DNA from: JBGUVL01 sp964370395
GTDB lineage: Bacteria; Bacillota_I; Bacilli_A; Erysipelotrichales; Erysipelotrichaceae
Assembly (NCBI GenBank): GCA_964370395.1
Contig: CAYJIZ010000007.1
Location: 1 to 64,000 of the forward strand
Length of the DNA: 64,000 nucleotides
Reading direction: 5' to 3'
Shown here: piece by piece, positions 28,011 through 37,720 of the stretch
How the letters are laid out: each line of letters starts with the position of its first letter
Numbering within the stretch: position 1 is the stretch's first letter
Notes under the pieces: generated by a model
What the model saw: the letters and a program-made list of their open reading frames with translations, nothing else
The model's database searches: none
What the model was told of the DNA's origin: nothing
Made by a program: the position numbers and the translations under genes

Positions 28011-28047
28011 AAAAATAGCTGCTTCAATGATAGAAGCGGCTATTTTT
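28011..28047. terminator. bidirectional terminator
   Basis: AAAAATAGCTGCTTC pairs with GAAGCGGCTATTTTT (one G-T pair) around a 7-base loop, between the convergent EIIA and DUF975-like genes. Confidence 0.85.
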
Positions 28048-28049
28048 GT

Positions 28050-28808
28050 TTATCCAACAGTGTATTCGTCACTTGGTTGTGTGTATTCAGGAAGAACACC
28101 ACCATTTGCATACGTTTCTTTTATGTCTAAGAAAAATTTCGCAAAAGTAAAGGATGTATAAGGCATTAACCAAATTATGAAAATTCCACATGTAAAGCCA
28201 GCTAATAATTGCCATCCAAAGAAACTAAGTGTCAAAACAAAATAATCCATCTTATGTGATTTCATCATCTTTGAACTCGTTTGCATAATTTGAATGATGC
28301 TTTTGTCACTGTAATCATTAAATATATATGGAATTGCAACGAAGTGTAGTGTTAAGTACAGGTAAGCAACCCCTCCTGCAAACATCGCAAATGGTAAGAT
28401 TTCTATACTAATAAATGCGAGTAAACTTAAAATGATAAGTGGTAATAAACAAACGATAACGACAAATAAAGACAATACGAATATCTTTATAATATGACGA
28501 AATGGTTGAAACAAAACATTGTTGTTGACGAACTCGTCTTTGTCGAAGTCCATTAAATACTGGTATACCCCAATCTCAAGTGGTTTGGTGATAAACATAG
28601 TAACAATTGAACTAATAAATAAAAAGCGAAAATAAAATAATGTATCTTCCAATGAATACACGTATTCAGGAATTGGTGGTTCAAACCAAGCGGTGAAGAA
28701 AGAAGCGACGCTGCTTCCAAGGAAAATAAAAATTAAAGCTTTCCATAAGATGACGCGTTTTCCACTTACTTTCGCTTTGCAATATTCTTTTAAGGTAATA
28801 CGATCCAT
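28050..28808 (-). CDS. multi-pass membrane protein, DUF975-like
   Basis: A 252-residue integral membrane protein of unknown function with about six hydrophobic segments. The final part (FGWQLLAGFTCGIFIIWLMP, then YTSFTFAKFFLDI) resembles the C-terminal signature of DUF975 proteins. ATG 28808 is chosen because AGGGAGG is 6-12 nt upstream; a longer frame to 28892 adds only an extra hydrophobic leader. It is monocistronic. The upstream 240 bases to the GGDEF-EAL gene hold both divergent promoters. Confidence 0.75.
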   Translation of the reverse strand: MDRITLKEYCKAKVSGKRVILWKALIFIFLGSSVASFFTAWFEPPIPEYVYSLEDTLFYFRFLFISSIVTMFITKPLEIGVYQYLMDFDKDEFVNNNVLFQPFRHIIKIFVLSLFVVIVCLLPLIILSLLAFISIEILPFAMFAGGVAYLYLTLHFVAIPYIFNDYSDKSIIQIMQTSSKMMKSHKMDYFVLTLSFFGWQLLAGFTCGIFIIWLMPYTSFTFAKFFLDIKETYANGGVLPEYTQPSDEYTVG

Positions 28809-29048
28809 TTCATAACCCTCCCTTGTAGTAATAATAGTATCATAAAAAAGCGTATAAATGAATGTTATTAGGATGCAAATAAACGAAAACAACAGGATAT
28901 AAAATCAAAGATATTTTATAAAAAACACAAAATATCCATTTTATAACAATTTTGTGACCGTTTAATGTTATCATGATAGTATATTATTTATTTAAATGAA
29001 TAGGGGGCATACACAAAAAGAAAGGATTCGGTAAGGAGGATTTATATT

Positions 29049-32000
29049 ATGAAGGGATGTTATTTTTTTCAAGGTGATATTGCATTAAACACTTGTACGT
29101 TTTCAAAAAATACAGTGGATCGCTTTGATATTGCGATGAGTGAAGAGGATTGTGTCGGATTTTGGAAGCAATTTGTGAAAGAGGATGATTACTTTTTGTT
29201 TGCGAAATTTTTTGAAGGGAAGCGAACACAAATCAGTGGAGCCTTTTCGTTTTATACAAGAGAGCGTGATTTAATTACGATGCAATGTATCTTGCAAGAA
29301 GAAGAAATCAATGGAAAGTTAGGTTTCACAGGGGTGTTAACAGAACTTTCATTAGGCTACTCAACAAGAAGTGTAAGTCGTTTGAAAGAAGGAAATGGAT
29401 TTCGTGCGATTTTAAATAATTTGAAAGAAGATAAAAAAGAGCATGGAATACTAATCATAGGGATTGATAATTTTAAAGATATCAATGAATTGTATTCGTA
29501 CACGATTGGTGATGAAATCATTCATAGCTATACACAAAAAATAGAAGATGTAATTGAGAAAGAAACATCACTGTACCAATTGGATGGGGATACGTTTGGT
29601 ATCTTATGTCCTAATGCGAGCATTGATTCGATGAGTTTGTTGTTTCGCAACTTACAACAATTAAGCCAACCGATTTATATTGAAAGAGCGCAAACGCCGA
29701 TATCCTTTACGATTTCAGGTGGAATTGCGATGTATCCACAAAATGGAAACAATGGAGAAGAGTTATTTCGTAATGCGAGAGTCGCTTTCTTAGAAGCGAA
29801 AGCGCAAGGGAAAAACCAATATGTGATTTATAATGATGAGATTTCTAGTCGTGCAGTCATGCTAGCAAAACTAATGGTGAGTTTAAAAGAGAGTGTACGT
29901 GAAAACTTCAAAGGGTTTTCCTTATGTTATCAACCATTGGTGCATGCGGATTCCAATGAACTATTTGGATGCGAAGTATTGTTACGATGGAAACATGATA
30001 ATTTTCCTAATGGGGTTTCCCCAGTGGAATTCATTCCACTATTAGAGAAAAGTGGAATGATTATCGAAGTAGGAAAATGGGTATTGTCGACTGCGTTTGC
30101 ACAAAAACAAGAATGGGATCAAATTTTTCCAAATTTGGAGATGAGTATTAATGTCGCAGCCGAGCAATTTCGTGTTCCTAACTTTGTAGAGTTCGTCTTA
30201 CAAGAAATAAACAAATACCACTTGGATCCAAAACTAATTACACTTGAATTAACAGAGAGTGGAGAAATCAAAGATGCGGATGAAATCAACAAGACGTTTG
30301 ACTTTTTCCGTAGCCAACAAATTAAAATTGCGTTGGATGATTTTGGAACAGGGTATGATTCATTAAACTGTTTACGTGTACTAAGTAGTGACATGTTGAA
30401 AATCGATCGTTCGTTCTTAGAACGTATTACTTATAATATAGCGGACCAACAAATTTTATTGTGTATTATTCAATTATGCCAAAGAATGAAAATTGATGTT
30501 TGTATTGAAGGGGTAGAAAATGCGCAAGTAAATGAAATGTTGAAAGCATATGGTGCGAAGCTGTTGCAAGGTTACTTCTTCAGTAAACCAGTGGATGCCG
30601 ATGCTTTTACGAAGTATCTGCACCAACACAAAGCGATGTATCACTTAGAAGGTAAGGATTCCAATGCGATACTAGCGCAAAACCATACACTAGTGTATTC
30701 AGAAGTGAAATCTGCGCAAGCGATGAATATGGATGAATTAGTGGACAATGCATATGGAGGAATCTTTCAAGTGGGAATGGACGAAGAGTTTACTTTCTTA
30801 ACTTGTAATGAAGGATATCGAAAATTATTAGGGTACACAGCCAAAGAAATTGAAGAAAAATTCGCGAATAAGGCACTTGGTTTTGTGCATCCTGATGATG
30901 TGCAATACGTAAGTGAAGAGATTCGACGTCAGTTATCAATTGGTGATACATTAGTCAGTGAGTTTCGTGTTGTGCGCAAAGATGGAACGCCGATTTGGAT
31001 CGTTGGAACAGGAAGTGTTGTGCGTTCACATAAATGCAATCCTAGTTTAGTCGTGATGATTGTAGCGAACGATGAAGCAAAGAAAAAAGCACTGTTGACG
31101 CAACAACAATCAAAACGCTATGAGGCAATCTTAAATAATGTTCCTGGTGGAATTAAGTGTGTGCGTTTTGATGAATCGTTTACGATTTCGTATATTTCAC
31201 CTAGTTTCTTATCTTTGTTGGGGTATACCTTAGATGATTTGAAAAACGATTTTGATAATAAGTATGTTAACATGGTGTACGAAGAAGACATCATTCGTGT
31301 GAATGCCGATGTGTTTGATCAATTAAAAACATCGGATGTTGTGACTTTGCATTATCGTTCGTATTGTAAGGATGGTAGTTTAATTTGGTTAGAAACGGTA
31401 TCTCGTTTAATGCCTCCTTCTGAAGATGGAGAACAATACTTTTATTCTAGTGTAGTAAATGTAACGAATACCTTAAGTGAGGAAGAAAAAAACAAAACGA
31501 TTAATTTTAAAGAGCGTTTTCAAATTGCTGCCAAACGTTGGGGTGATGTGCTATTTGAAATCGACTTAAAGACAGATTATATCAGTTTCTCAGAAGCGTT
31601 TGAAGAAATCTTCCATTATGCATTAGTACAAAAACTAGAGACATTTAAAGCCTGTTTGCATCAAGATGATTTGCGTTTGTTTGAAGATGCCATTATGACT
31701 ATGAAAAAAGTAGGCGAAGTAATGGAAATTGAAGTACGTATCAAGAATCATGAAGAACGTTATATTTGGTGTTCTTTGATGTTTGATGTACCAGAGTATG
31801 TGAATGGCGATCCTTATGTATTAATTGGGAAACTGAAAAACATTCATGAAGAGAAGTTACGCGAAGATGAATTGATTAAAATGAGTGAAGTGGATAGCGT
31901 AACGAGTTTATTCAACAAAGGGACAATTGAAGCGAAAATTCGTGAACAGATGGAAGCGACATCGCAAGCACATGCATTATTTATGATTGATATCGATGAC

Positions 32001-32360
32001 TTTAAAACGATCAATGATAGTTATGGACATTTGTTTGGTGATCGTTTGTTGTTAGAGGCAGCCAATCGTTTGCGCTCTGTATTTGGAGAAGAAGCGATGA
32101 TCGGGCGAGCTGGAGGAGATGAATTCTTAGTGTTTACTCCTTATGTAAGTGAAGAGAACATCGAAAAGGTTGCAACGAACTTACTGCATGAAGTACAAAA
32201 AGAATTTGTGTTTGATGAGAAGTGCCACTGCACGAAGTTAAGTGTAGGAATTGCATGTTATCCAAAAGATGGGTCTCATTTCCATGATTTGTTTGCGAAA
32301 GCGGATGCCGCTCTTTATCGTGTAAAACTGCAATCAAAAAATGGCTATAGTATTTATTAA
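29049..32360 (+). CDS. large cyclic-di-GMP protein: GGDEF(degenerate)-EAL-PAS-PAS-PAS-GGDEF
   Basis: A 1103-residue soluble protein. Domains in order: a PAS-like N-terminus (~20-110); a degenerate GGDEF domain (~120-265, LDGDTF at 178-183 instead of GGDEF); an EAL phosphodiesterase (~275-525) with EVLLRW, TLELTES, LDDFGTGYDS, LKIDRSF and IEGVEN, so the metal and catalytic residues look intact; three PAS domains (~570-920, with LLGYTAKEI, LLGYTLDDL and EIFHYAL); and a C-terminal GGDEF (~945-1103) with intact AGGDEF at about 1021. It may both make and break c-di-GMP. No transmembrane segment is seen. AAGGAGG precedes ATG 29049. Placed between rpoC and rpsL as a single gene with its own terminator. 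Most family members have GGDEF before EAL at the C-terminus, so this order is unusual. Confidence 0.92.
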   Translation: MKGCYFFQGDIALNTCTFSKNTVDRFDIAMSEEDCVGFWKQFVKEDDYFLFAKFFEGKRTQISGAFSFYTRERDLITMQCILQEEEINGKLGFTGVLTELSLGYSTRSVSRLKEGNGFRAILNNLKEDKKEHGILIIGIDNFKDINELYSYTIGDEIIHSYTQKIEDVIEKETSLYQLDGDTFGILCPNASIDSMSLLFRNLQQLSQPIYIERAQTPISFTISGGIAMYPQNGNNGEELFRNARVAFLEAKAQGKNQYVIYNDEISSRAVMLAKLMVSLKESVRENFKGFSLCYQPLVHADSNELFGCEVLLRWKHDNFPNGVSPVEFIPLLEKSGMIIEVGKWVLSTAFAQKQEWDQIFPNLEMSINVAAEQFRVPNFVEFVLQEINKYHLDPKLITLELTESGEIKDADEINKTFDFFRSQQIKIALDDFGTGYDSLNCLRVLSSDMLKIDRSFLERITYNIADQQILLCIIQLCQRMKIDVCIEGVENAQVNEMLKAYGAKLLQGYFFSKPVDADAFTKYLHQHKAMYHLEGKDSNAILAQNHTLVYSEVKSAQAMNMDELVDNAYGGIFQVGMDEEFTFLTCNEGYRKLLGYTAKEIEEKFANKALGFVHPDDVQYVSEEIRRQLSIGDTLVSEFRVVRKDGTPIWIVGTGSVVRSHKCNPSLVVMIVANDEAKKKALLTQQQSKRYEAILNNVPGGIKCVRFDESFTISYISPSFLSLLGYTLDDLKNDFDNKYVNMVYEEDIIRVNADVFDQLKTSDVVTLHYRSYCKDGSLIWLETVSRLMPPSEDGEQYFYSSVVNVTNTLSEEEKNKTINFKERFQIAAKRWGDVLFEIDLKTDYISFSEAFEEIFHYALVQKLETFKACLHQDDLRLFEDAIMTMKKVGEVMEIEVRIKNHEERYIWCSLMFDVPEYVNGDPYVLIGKLKNIHEEKLREDELIKMSEVDSVTSLFNKGTIEAKIREQMEATSQAHALFMIDIDDFKTINDSYGHLFGDRLLLEAANRLRSVFGEEAMIGRAGGDEFLVFTPYVSEENIEKVATNLLHEVQKEFVFDEKCHCTKLSVGIACYPKDGSHFHDLFAKADAALYRVKLQSKNGYSIY

Positions 32361-32385
32361 GGTAGAAGTCACTTCTACCTTTTTT
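32359..32385 (+). terminator. terminator after the GGDEF-EAL gene
   Basis: GGTAGAAG pairs with CTTCTACC around TCA, with flanking A and T runs; it begins in the stop codon. Confidence 0.85.
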
Positions 32386-32424
32386 ATGAAGATGGGCGAA
32401 TAGGAAAGAAAATTCGAAATAGCA

Positions 32425-32453
32425 TTGACAATAAATTAGCTTTATATTATTAT
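32425..32453 (+). promoter_or_regulatory. promoter of the rpsL-rpsG-fusA operon
   Basis: TTGACA (32425-32430), 17-bp spacer, TATTAT (32448-32453). The ~100-nt leader that follows has two hairpins, GTTCCTT-GTAA-GAAGGAAC and ACACA...TGTGT, that might bind a ribosomal protein. Confidence 0.75.
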
Positions 32454-32558
32454 ATATAAGCTAGCGAAAATAGGTTCCTTGTAAGAAGGAACATTTATTA
32501 AGCTGAGTTATGACACACCCGGAAATGTGTGTAAAGTTTTGAAAGGAGGAAATATTGT

Positions 32559-32978
32559 ATGCCTACAATTAACCAATTAGTTAGAAAAGGTCGTACGGAT
32601 AAAGTATGGATGAGTAAATCACCAGCTTTAAATAGAGGGTACAACTCATTAAAGAGTCGTCCAACTAGTATTAGTTCACCACAAAAAAGAGGAGTTTGTA
32701 CTCGTGTTGGTACGATGACACCAAAGAAACCAAACTCTGCGCTTAGAAAGTATGCGCGTGTTCGTTTAAGTAACGGTATGGAAGTTACTGCGTACATTCC
32801 AGGAATTGGACACAACTTACAAGAACATAGTGTTGTGCTTATTCGTGGGGGACGTGTAAAAGACTTACCAGGGGTACGTTACCACATCGTTCGTGGGACA
32901 CTTGACTGTGCTGGAGTTAACGACCGTAACCAATCTCGTTCATTATATGGAACGAAAAAACCAAAAGCTGCAAAATAG
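32559..32978 (+). CDS. rpsL: 30S ribosomal protein S12
   Basis: A 139-residue S12 with the longer Gram-positive N-terminal loop. Lys57 in [11 protein letters not shown] and Lys101 in [13 protein letters not shown] correspond to E. coli Lys43 and Lys88. Both are the streptomycin-sensitive residues. GAAAGGAGG precedes ATG 32559. Confidence 0.98.
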   Translation: MPTINQLVRKGRTDKVWMSKSPALNRGYNSLKSRPTSISSPQKRGVCTRVGTMTPKKPNSALRKYARVRLSNGMEVTAYIPGIGHNLQEHSVVLIRGGRVKDLPGVRYHIVRGTLDCAGVNDRNQSRSLYGTKKPKAAK

Positions 32979-33008
32979 TAGCATCAAGATTGAAAGGAGG
33001 AATTGAAT

Positions 33009-33479
33009 ATGCCAAGAAAAGGTCATATTGCGAAGCGTGATGTATTAGTCGATCCAATTTACAACTCTAAGTTAGTTACTCGTTTAATTAACAAAATCAT
33101 GATTGATGGTAAAAGAGGAGTTGCACAAACGATCTTATACAACGCTTTTGATATTATTGAAGTAAAAACTGAAAGAAAACCGATGGAAGTTTTCGAAGAG
33201 GCATTAGAAAATGTAATGCCAATGTTAGAACTAAAAGCAAGAAGAGTTGGGGGTTCTAACTATCAAGTACCAGTAGAAGTATCTAACGAAAGACGTTTAA
33301 CTTTAGGGTTACGTTGGATTGTTAATTACTCTCGTTTAAGAAATGAAAAAACAATGGAGCAAAGATTAGCTGCTGAAATTATGGACGCTGCTAATGGAAG
33401 TGGTGCATCTGTGAAAAAACGTGAAGACATTCACAAAATGGCAGAAGCAAACAAAGCATTTGCTCATTACCGTTGGTAG
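33009..33479 (+). CDS. rpsG: 30S ribosomal protein S7
   Basis: A 156-residue S7, a primary binder of the 16S rRNA 3' domain. It starts [13 protein letters not shown]; the in-frame TTG at 33003 is not used because AAAGGAGG is best spaced to ATG 33009. [16 protein letters not shown] is conserved. Confidence 0.97.
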   Translation: MPRKGHIAKRDVLVDPIYNSKLVTRLINKIMIDGKRGVAQTILYNAFDIIEVKTERKPMEVFEEALENVMPMLELKARRVGGSNYQVPVEVSNERRLTLGLRWIVNYSRLRNEKTMEQRLAAEIMDAANGSGASVKKREDIHKMAEANKAFAHYRW

Positions 33480-33491
33480 GAGGTCACATAT

Positions 33492-35567
33492 ATGGCACGT
33501 GAATATGATTTAGTACACACGCGTAATATCGGGATCATGGCACATATTGATGCTGGTAAAACAACTACAACGGAACGTATTTTGTATTATACTGGTGTTA
33601 ACCACAAAATTGGAGAAACGCACGATGGTGCTTCAACAATGGACTGGATGGCACAAGAGCAAGAAAGAGGTATCACAATTACTTCAGCTGCTACAACAGC
33701 TGCTTGGAAAGGATACCGTGTAAACATTATCGATACTCCGGGTCACGTTGACTTCACAGTTGAAGTAGAACGTTCTCTACGTGTATTAGATGGTGCGGTT
33801 ACTGTTCTAGATGCAAAAGCTGGAGTAGAACCACAAACGGAAACAGTTTGGCGTCAAGCAACAGCATATGGAGTTCCACGTGTTGTATTCTGTAACAAAA
33901 TGGATGCAACTGGGGCAGACTTCGATATGAGTTGTGCAACAATTATTGATCGTTTAGGAGCAAAAAGTGCACCTATCCAATTACCAATTGGAGCAGAACA
34001 AGAATTCGCTGGTATCGTTGATATCGTTGAAAGAAAAGCTTACGACTTTGAAGGGGAACTAGGAGTAAACGTTGTTGAAATTCCTGTACCTGAATACTTA
34101 GTTGATAAAATGGAAACAAAACGTGCTGAGCTAATTGAAGCTTTGGCTGATTTTGATGAAGATTTAATGATGATGGTATTAGAAGGAGAAGAACCTTCAA
34201 TTGACCAAATTAAATCAGCAATTCGTACTGCAACATGTACAGGGGACTTCTTCCCAGTAATGTGTGGTAGTGCTTATAAAAACAAAGGGGTACAATTAAT
34301 GCTTGATGCAGTAATTGCTTACTTACCTGGACCTACTGATGTACCTGCGATTAAAGGGACTACATTAGATGGTGACGAAACAACTCGTGAATCAAGTGAT
34401 GATGCGCCTTTCTCAGCATTGGCATTCAAAATTATGACTGACCCATTTGTTGGAAAATTATCTTACTTTAGAGTTTACTCAGGAAAAGCAAGTGCTGGAA
34501 CTTATGTATTAAACTCAACAAAAGGTAAAAAAGAACGTTTCGGACGTATCTTACAGATGCATGCGAACGAAAGAAAAGAAATCACTGAAGTTTATTCAGG
34601 AGATATCGCTGCTGCTGTAGGGTTGAAAGATACTACAACAGGAGATACACTATGTGATGAAAAGAATCCAGTTATTCTTGAATCAATGGAATTCCCTGAA
34701 CCAGTTATCCGTGTTGCGGTAGAACCGAAATCAAAAGGTGACCAAGATAAGATGGGATTGGCTTTATCTAAATTAGCTGAAGAAGATCCAACTTTCAAAA
34801 CATACACAGATGAAGAAACAGGACAAACAATTATCGCTGGGGTAGGAGAACTACACTTAGATATTATTGTTGACCGTATGAGAAGAGAGTTCAAAGTAGA
34901 AGCAAACATCGGTGCGCCTCAAGTATCTTACCGTGAAACAATTCGCCAAGCTGCGGAATGTGAAGGGAAATACATTAAGCAATCAGGTGGACGTGGACAA
35001 TATGGACACGTTTGGATTCGTTTTGAACCAAATGAAGAAGGTGCAGGATTCGAATTCACTGATAAAACAGTGGGTGGAAGTGTACCAAGAGAATACATCA
35101 AGGCAATTGGTGAAGGTACAGAAGCTGCATTACGTAATGGTATGGTAGCAGGATATGAAGTTGTTGATATTAAAGCAACGTTATTCGATGGATCTTACCA
35201 TGATGTCGATTCAAGTGAGATGGCATATAAGATTGCTGCATCTATGGCGCTAAAAGAAGCTGCTAAAAAATGTAAGCCAGTTATCTTAGAACCAATCATG
35301 TGTGTGGAAGTAACAGCTCCAACAGAATACTTAGGTTCTGTAATGGGTGATGTTAGTTCACGTCGTGGTTTAATTGAAGGACAAGAAGAAAGAGGAAATG
35401 CAATTATCGTTAGAGCGATGATTCCACTTTCAGAAATGTTTGGATATGTTACAGACTTACGTGGATTTACACAAGGTCGTGGTAACTACTCTATGAAGTT
35501 TGACCACTATTCAGAATTGCCAAAAAGCATCTCTGAAAAGATTATGAAAGAACGCTCAGCAGCTTAA
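33492..35567 (+). CDS. fusA: translation elongation factor G
   Basis: A 691-residue EF-G that drives ribosomal translocation and recycling. GTPase motifs: G1 [16 protein letters not shown]3 [13 protein letters not shown]4 CNKMD. Domains III-V follow, with [10 protein letters not shown] in domain IV. Full length. AGGAGG overlaps the rpsG stop. rpsL-rpsG-fusA form one operon; tuf has an added promoter. Confidence 0.98.
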   Translation: MAREYDLVHTRNIGIMAHIDAGKTTTTERILYYTGVNHKIGETHDGASTMDWMAQEQERGITITSAATTAAWKGYRVNIIDTPGHVDFTVEVERSLRVLDGAVTVLDAKAGVEPQTETVWRQATAYGVPRVVFCNKMDATGADFDMSCATIIDRLGAKSAPIQLPIGAEQEFAGIVDIVERKAYDFEGELGVNVVEIPVPEYLVDKMETKRAELIEALADFDEDLMMMVLEGEEPSIDQIKSAIRTATCTGDFFPVMCGSAYKNKGVQLMLDAVIAYLPGPTDVPAIKGTTLDGDETTRESSDDAPFSALAFKIMTDPFVGKLSYFRVYSGKASAGTYVLNSTKGKKERFGRILQMHANERKEITEVYSGDIAAAVGLKDTTTGDTLCDEKNPVILESMEFPEPVIRVAVEPKSKGDQDKMGLALSKLAEEDPTFKTYTDEETGQTIIAGVGELHLDIIVDRMRREFKVEANIGAPQVSYRETIRQAAECEGKYIKQSGGRGQYGHVWIRFEPNEEGAGFEFTDKTVGGSVPREYIKAIGEGTEAALRNGMVAGYEVVDIKATLFDGSYHDVDSSEMAYKIAASMALKEAAKKCKPVILEPIMCVEVTAPTEYLGSVMGDVSSRRGLIEGQEERGNAIIVRAMIPLSEMFGYVTDLRGFTQGRGNYSMKFDHYSELPKSISEKIMKERSAA

Positions 35568-35587
35568 TTTAAAATAGCGATAAAGTG

Positions 35588-35616
35588 TTGCTTTTATAGA
35601 GTTTTTGAATTAAAAT
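35588..35616 (+). promoter_or_regulatory. possible promoter of tuf
   Basis: TTGCTT (35588-35593), 17-bp spacer, TAAAAT (35611-35616), in the 104-bp fusA-tuf gap. It would allow tuf to be made in excess of fusA. Confidence 0.5.
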
Positions 35617-35671
35617 ATTAAATGTATAGCCAAAACTAGAAAAAGGCTCATTATTAGGAGGAAATTGAAAA

Positions 35672-36856
35672 ATGGCAAAAGAAAAGTTCGACAGATCGAA
35701 AACGCATGTTAACATTGGAACAATTGGTCACGTTGACCACGGTAAAACAACTTTAACTGCTGCAATTACAAACGTATTAGCTGGTAAAGGACAAGCAGAA
35801 GCGCAAGCTTACGACCAAATTGATGGTGCTCCAGAAGAAAAAGAACGTGGAATCACAATCAACACTGCTCACGTTGAATACCAAACAGAAAAACGTCACT
35901 ATGCACACGTTGACTGTCCAGGTCACGCCGACTACGTAAAAAACATGATTACTGGTGCGGCTCAAATGGATGGAGCTATCTTAGTAGTAGCTTCTACAGA
36001 TGGACCTATGCCTCAAACTCGTGAACACATCTTATTAGCTTCACAAGTAGGTGTAGAAAGAATCATCGTATTCTTAAACAAATGTGATATGGTTGATGAT
36101 GAAGAATTAGTTGACTTAGTTGAAATGGAAGTTCGTGAATTATTAAGCGAATACGGTTTCGATGGAGACAACGCTCCAATTATCCGTGGATCAGCTTTAA
36201 AAGCTCTTGAAGGTGATGAAGCATGGGTTGGAAAAATTGAAGAATTAATGGAAGCTGTAGATTCTTACATTCCAGATCCTGCTCGTGAAAACGACAAACC
36301 ATTCTTAATGTCAATTGAAGACGTATTCACAATCACAGGTCGTGGTACAGTTGCTACTGGACGTGTTGAACGTGGAGTATTAAACTTAAACGAAGAAGTT
36401 GAAGTTGTTGGTATTCATGACACAAGAAAAACAGTTGTTACAGGAATTGAAATGTTCCGTAAATTGTTAGACTTCGCTGAAGCTGGAGATAACATCGGTG
36501 CATTATTACGTGGGGTTTCTCGTGATGAAATCTGCCGTGGACAAATTTTATGTAAACCTGGAAGTGTAACACCACACACTAACTTTAAAGCACAAGTATA
36601 TGTATTAACTAAAGAAGAAGGTGGACGTCATACACCATTCGTGTCTAACTACCGTCCTCAATTCTACTTCCGTACTACAGACGTTACAGGAGTAATCACA
36701 TTACCAGAAGGTGTTGAAATGGTTATGCCTGGAGATAACGTAGTTATGGACGTTGAGTTAATCGCTCCAATCGCTATCGAACAAGGAACTAAATTCTCTA
36801 TTCGTGAAGGTGGACGTACAGTAGGTGCTGGAAACGTTACTGAAATCGTTAAATAA
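35672..36856 (+). CDS. tuf: translation elongation factor Tu
   Basis: A 394-residue EF-Tu delivering aminoacyl-tRNA. Motifs: [32 protein letters not shown]. Domains II and III are complete, ending [21 protein letters not shown] lies before ATG 35672. Codon use is extremely biased. Only one tuf copy is in the window. Confidence 0.98.
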   Translation: MAKEKFDRSKTHVNIGTIGHVDHGKTTLTAAITNVLAGKGQAEAQAYDQIDGAPEEKERGITINTAHVEYQTEKRHYAHVDCPGHADYVKNMITGAAQMDGAILVVASTDGPMPQTREHILLASQVGVERIIVFLNKCDMVDDEELVDLVEMEVRELLSEYGFDGDNAPIIRGSALKALEGDEAWVGKIEELMEAVDSYIPDPARENDKPFLMSIEDVFTITGRGTVATGRVERGVLNLNEEVEVVGIHDTRKTVVTGIEMFRKLLDFAEAGDNIGALLRGVSRDEICRGQILCKPGSVTPHTNFKAQVYVLTKEEGGRHTPFVSNYRPQFYFRTTDVTGVITLPEGVEMVMPGDNVVMDVELIAPIAIEQGTKFSIREGGRTVGAGNVTEIVK

Positions 36857-36876
36857 TTTAATTTAACTTTGATATA

Positions 36877-36908
36877 AAAGAACATGTGAATTCATGTTCT
36901 TTTTTTCT
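36877..36908 (+). terminator. terminator after tuf
   Basis: AAAGAACATG pairs with CATGTTCTTT around TGAATT and is followed by T residues. Confidence 0.9.
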
Positions 36909-36936
36909 TGTATTTTTAGCTTTAATCTCTTATAAT
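36908..36936 (+). promoter_or_regulatory. promoter of the TPP riboswitch/thiT unit
   Basis: TTGTAT (36908-36913), 17-bp spacer, TATAAT (36931-36936), directly after the tuf terminator. Confidence 0.65.
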
Positions 36937-36949
36937 GAATGAGTCAAGA

Positions 36950-37094
36950 CAGGGGCGCAATAGTGCTGAGATGTGTAGAAATACCGGTCCCTTATGACCT
37001 GATCTAGTTAATACTAGCGTAGGGAGTCGAACACTTATTGTTGTTATGTATATGATAAGTATAACTTTGCTACGCCTCATGGAGGTGTTTTTTT
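36950..37094 (+). promoter_or_regulatory. TPP (thi-box) riboswitch with terminator/SD-sequestering hairpin
   Basis: The aptamer (36950-37030) has the thi-box landmarks AGGGGCGC, GCTGAGA, ACCTGATCTAG and TAGCGTAGGGA. The expression platform has ACGCCTC (37072-37078) pairing with GAGGTGT (37082-37088), followed by T7 that runs up to the start ATG. The only ribosome site, GGAGG, is within this hairpin. GCGTAG in the aptamer 3' end can pair with CTACGC as an antiterminator. TPP should switch thiT off, both by termination and by hiding the ribosome site. Confidence 0.92.
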
Positions 37095-37619
37095 ATGAAA
37101 AATTTAAAAGTATTAGATCTTGTTTTAATGGCATTTTATGTCGCATTGTTTTGTGTGCTTGATGTATTTGTTAATACATTAGGTATCTTCCAAATGCCAA
37201 ATGGTGGTAGTTTAGGAGTGTCTACACTTGCCTTATTAATGGCTAGTTACCACTTAGGATGGAAAAAAGGATTGGTCGTATCTTTTGCTTCCGTATTCTT
37301 TCAATTCATCACTGGTCCAATGTACACACCAGACTTACTTGGTTTCTTGTTGGATTACTTACTAGCTTTTACTGTATATGGGTTAGCAAGTTTGTTTCCA
37401 AACTATGGACTATTCTACACAGGGGTGGTGGTTACCAATGTAGTTCGTTTCATTTGTAGTACTATTTCAGGTGTAGTAATTTGGAAAATTGATCTATGGG
37501 GAAGTATTGTTTACCAAGCAACGTATATGGTACCTACACTTATTATGGGAATCATATTAATTCCACTGTTAGTAAAAGCATTACAACCAGCAATGAAAAA
37601 AGTAACAAGCAACGCATAA
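37095..37619 (+). CDS. thiT: thiamine transporter ThiT (ECF S component)
   Basis: A 174-residue membrane protein with six hydrophobic segments, the S component of an energy-coupling-factor transporter. A ThiT-like block occurs near residue 35 (MPNGGSLGVSTLALLMASYH) followed by GWKKGL. It binds thiamine and works with shared EcfA/A'/T modules, which are not next to it here. The TPP riboswitch directly upstream independently supports thiamine as substrate. Confidence 0.9.
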   Translation: MKNLKVLDLVLMAFYVALFCVLDVFVNTLGIFQMPNGGSLGVSTLALLMASYHLGWKKGLVVSFASVFFQFITGPMYTPDLLGFLLDYLLAFTVYGLASLFPNYGLFYTGVVVTNVVRFICSTISGVVIWKIDLWGSIVYQATYMVPTLIMGIILIPLLVKALQPAMKKVTSNA

Positions 37620-37620
37620 A

Positions 37621-37656
37621 ACAAAAAGGCAACAAGTGTTGCCTTTTGTTTTTTTA
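37621..37656 (+). terminator. terminator after thiT
   Basis: AAAAAGGCAACA pairs with TGTTGCCTTTT around AG and is followed by GTTTTTTT. Confidence 0.85.
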
Positions 37657-37720
37657 TCTTTACTTTTGTAGCGGATAATCCCATAATGAAAGTATATAGT
37701 GTAAAGAAAGAAGGGATAGT

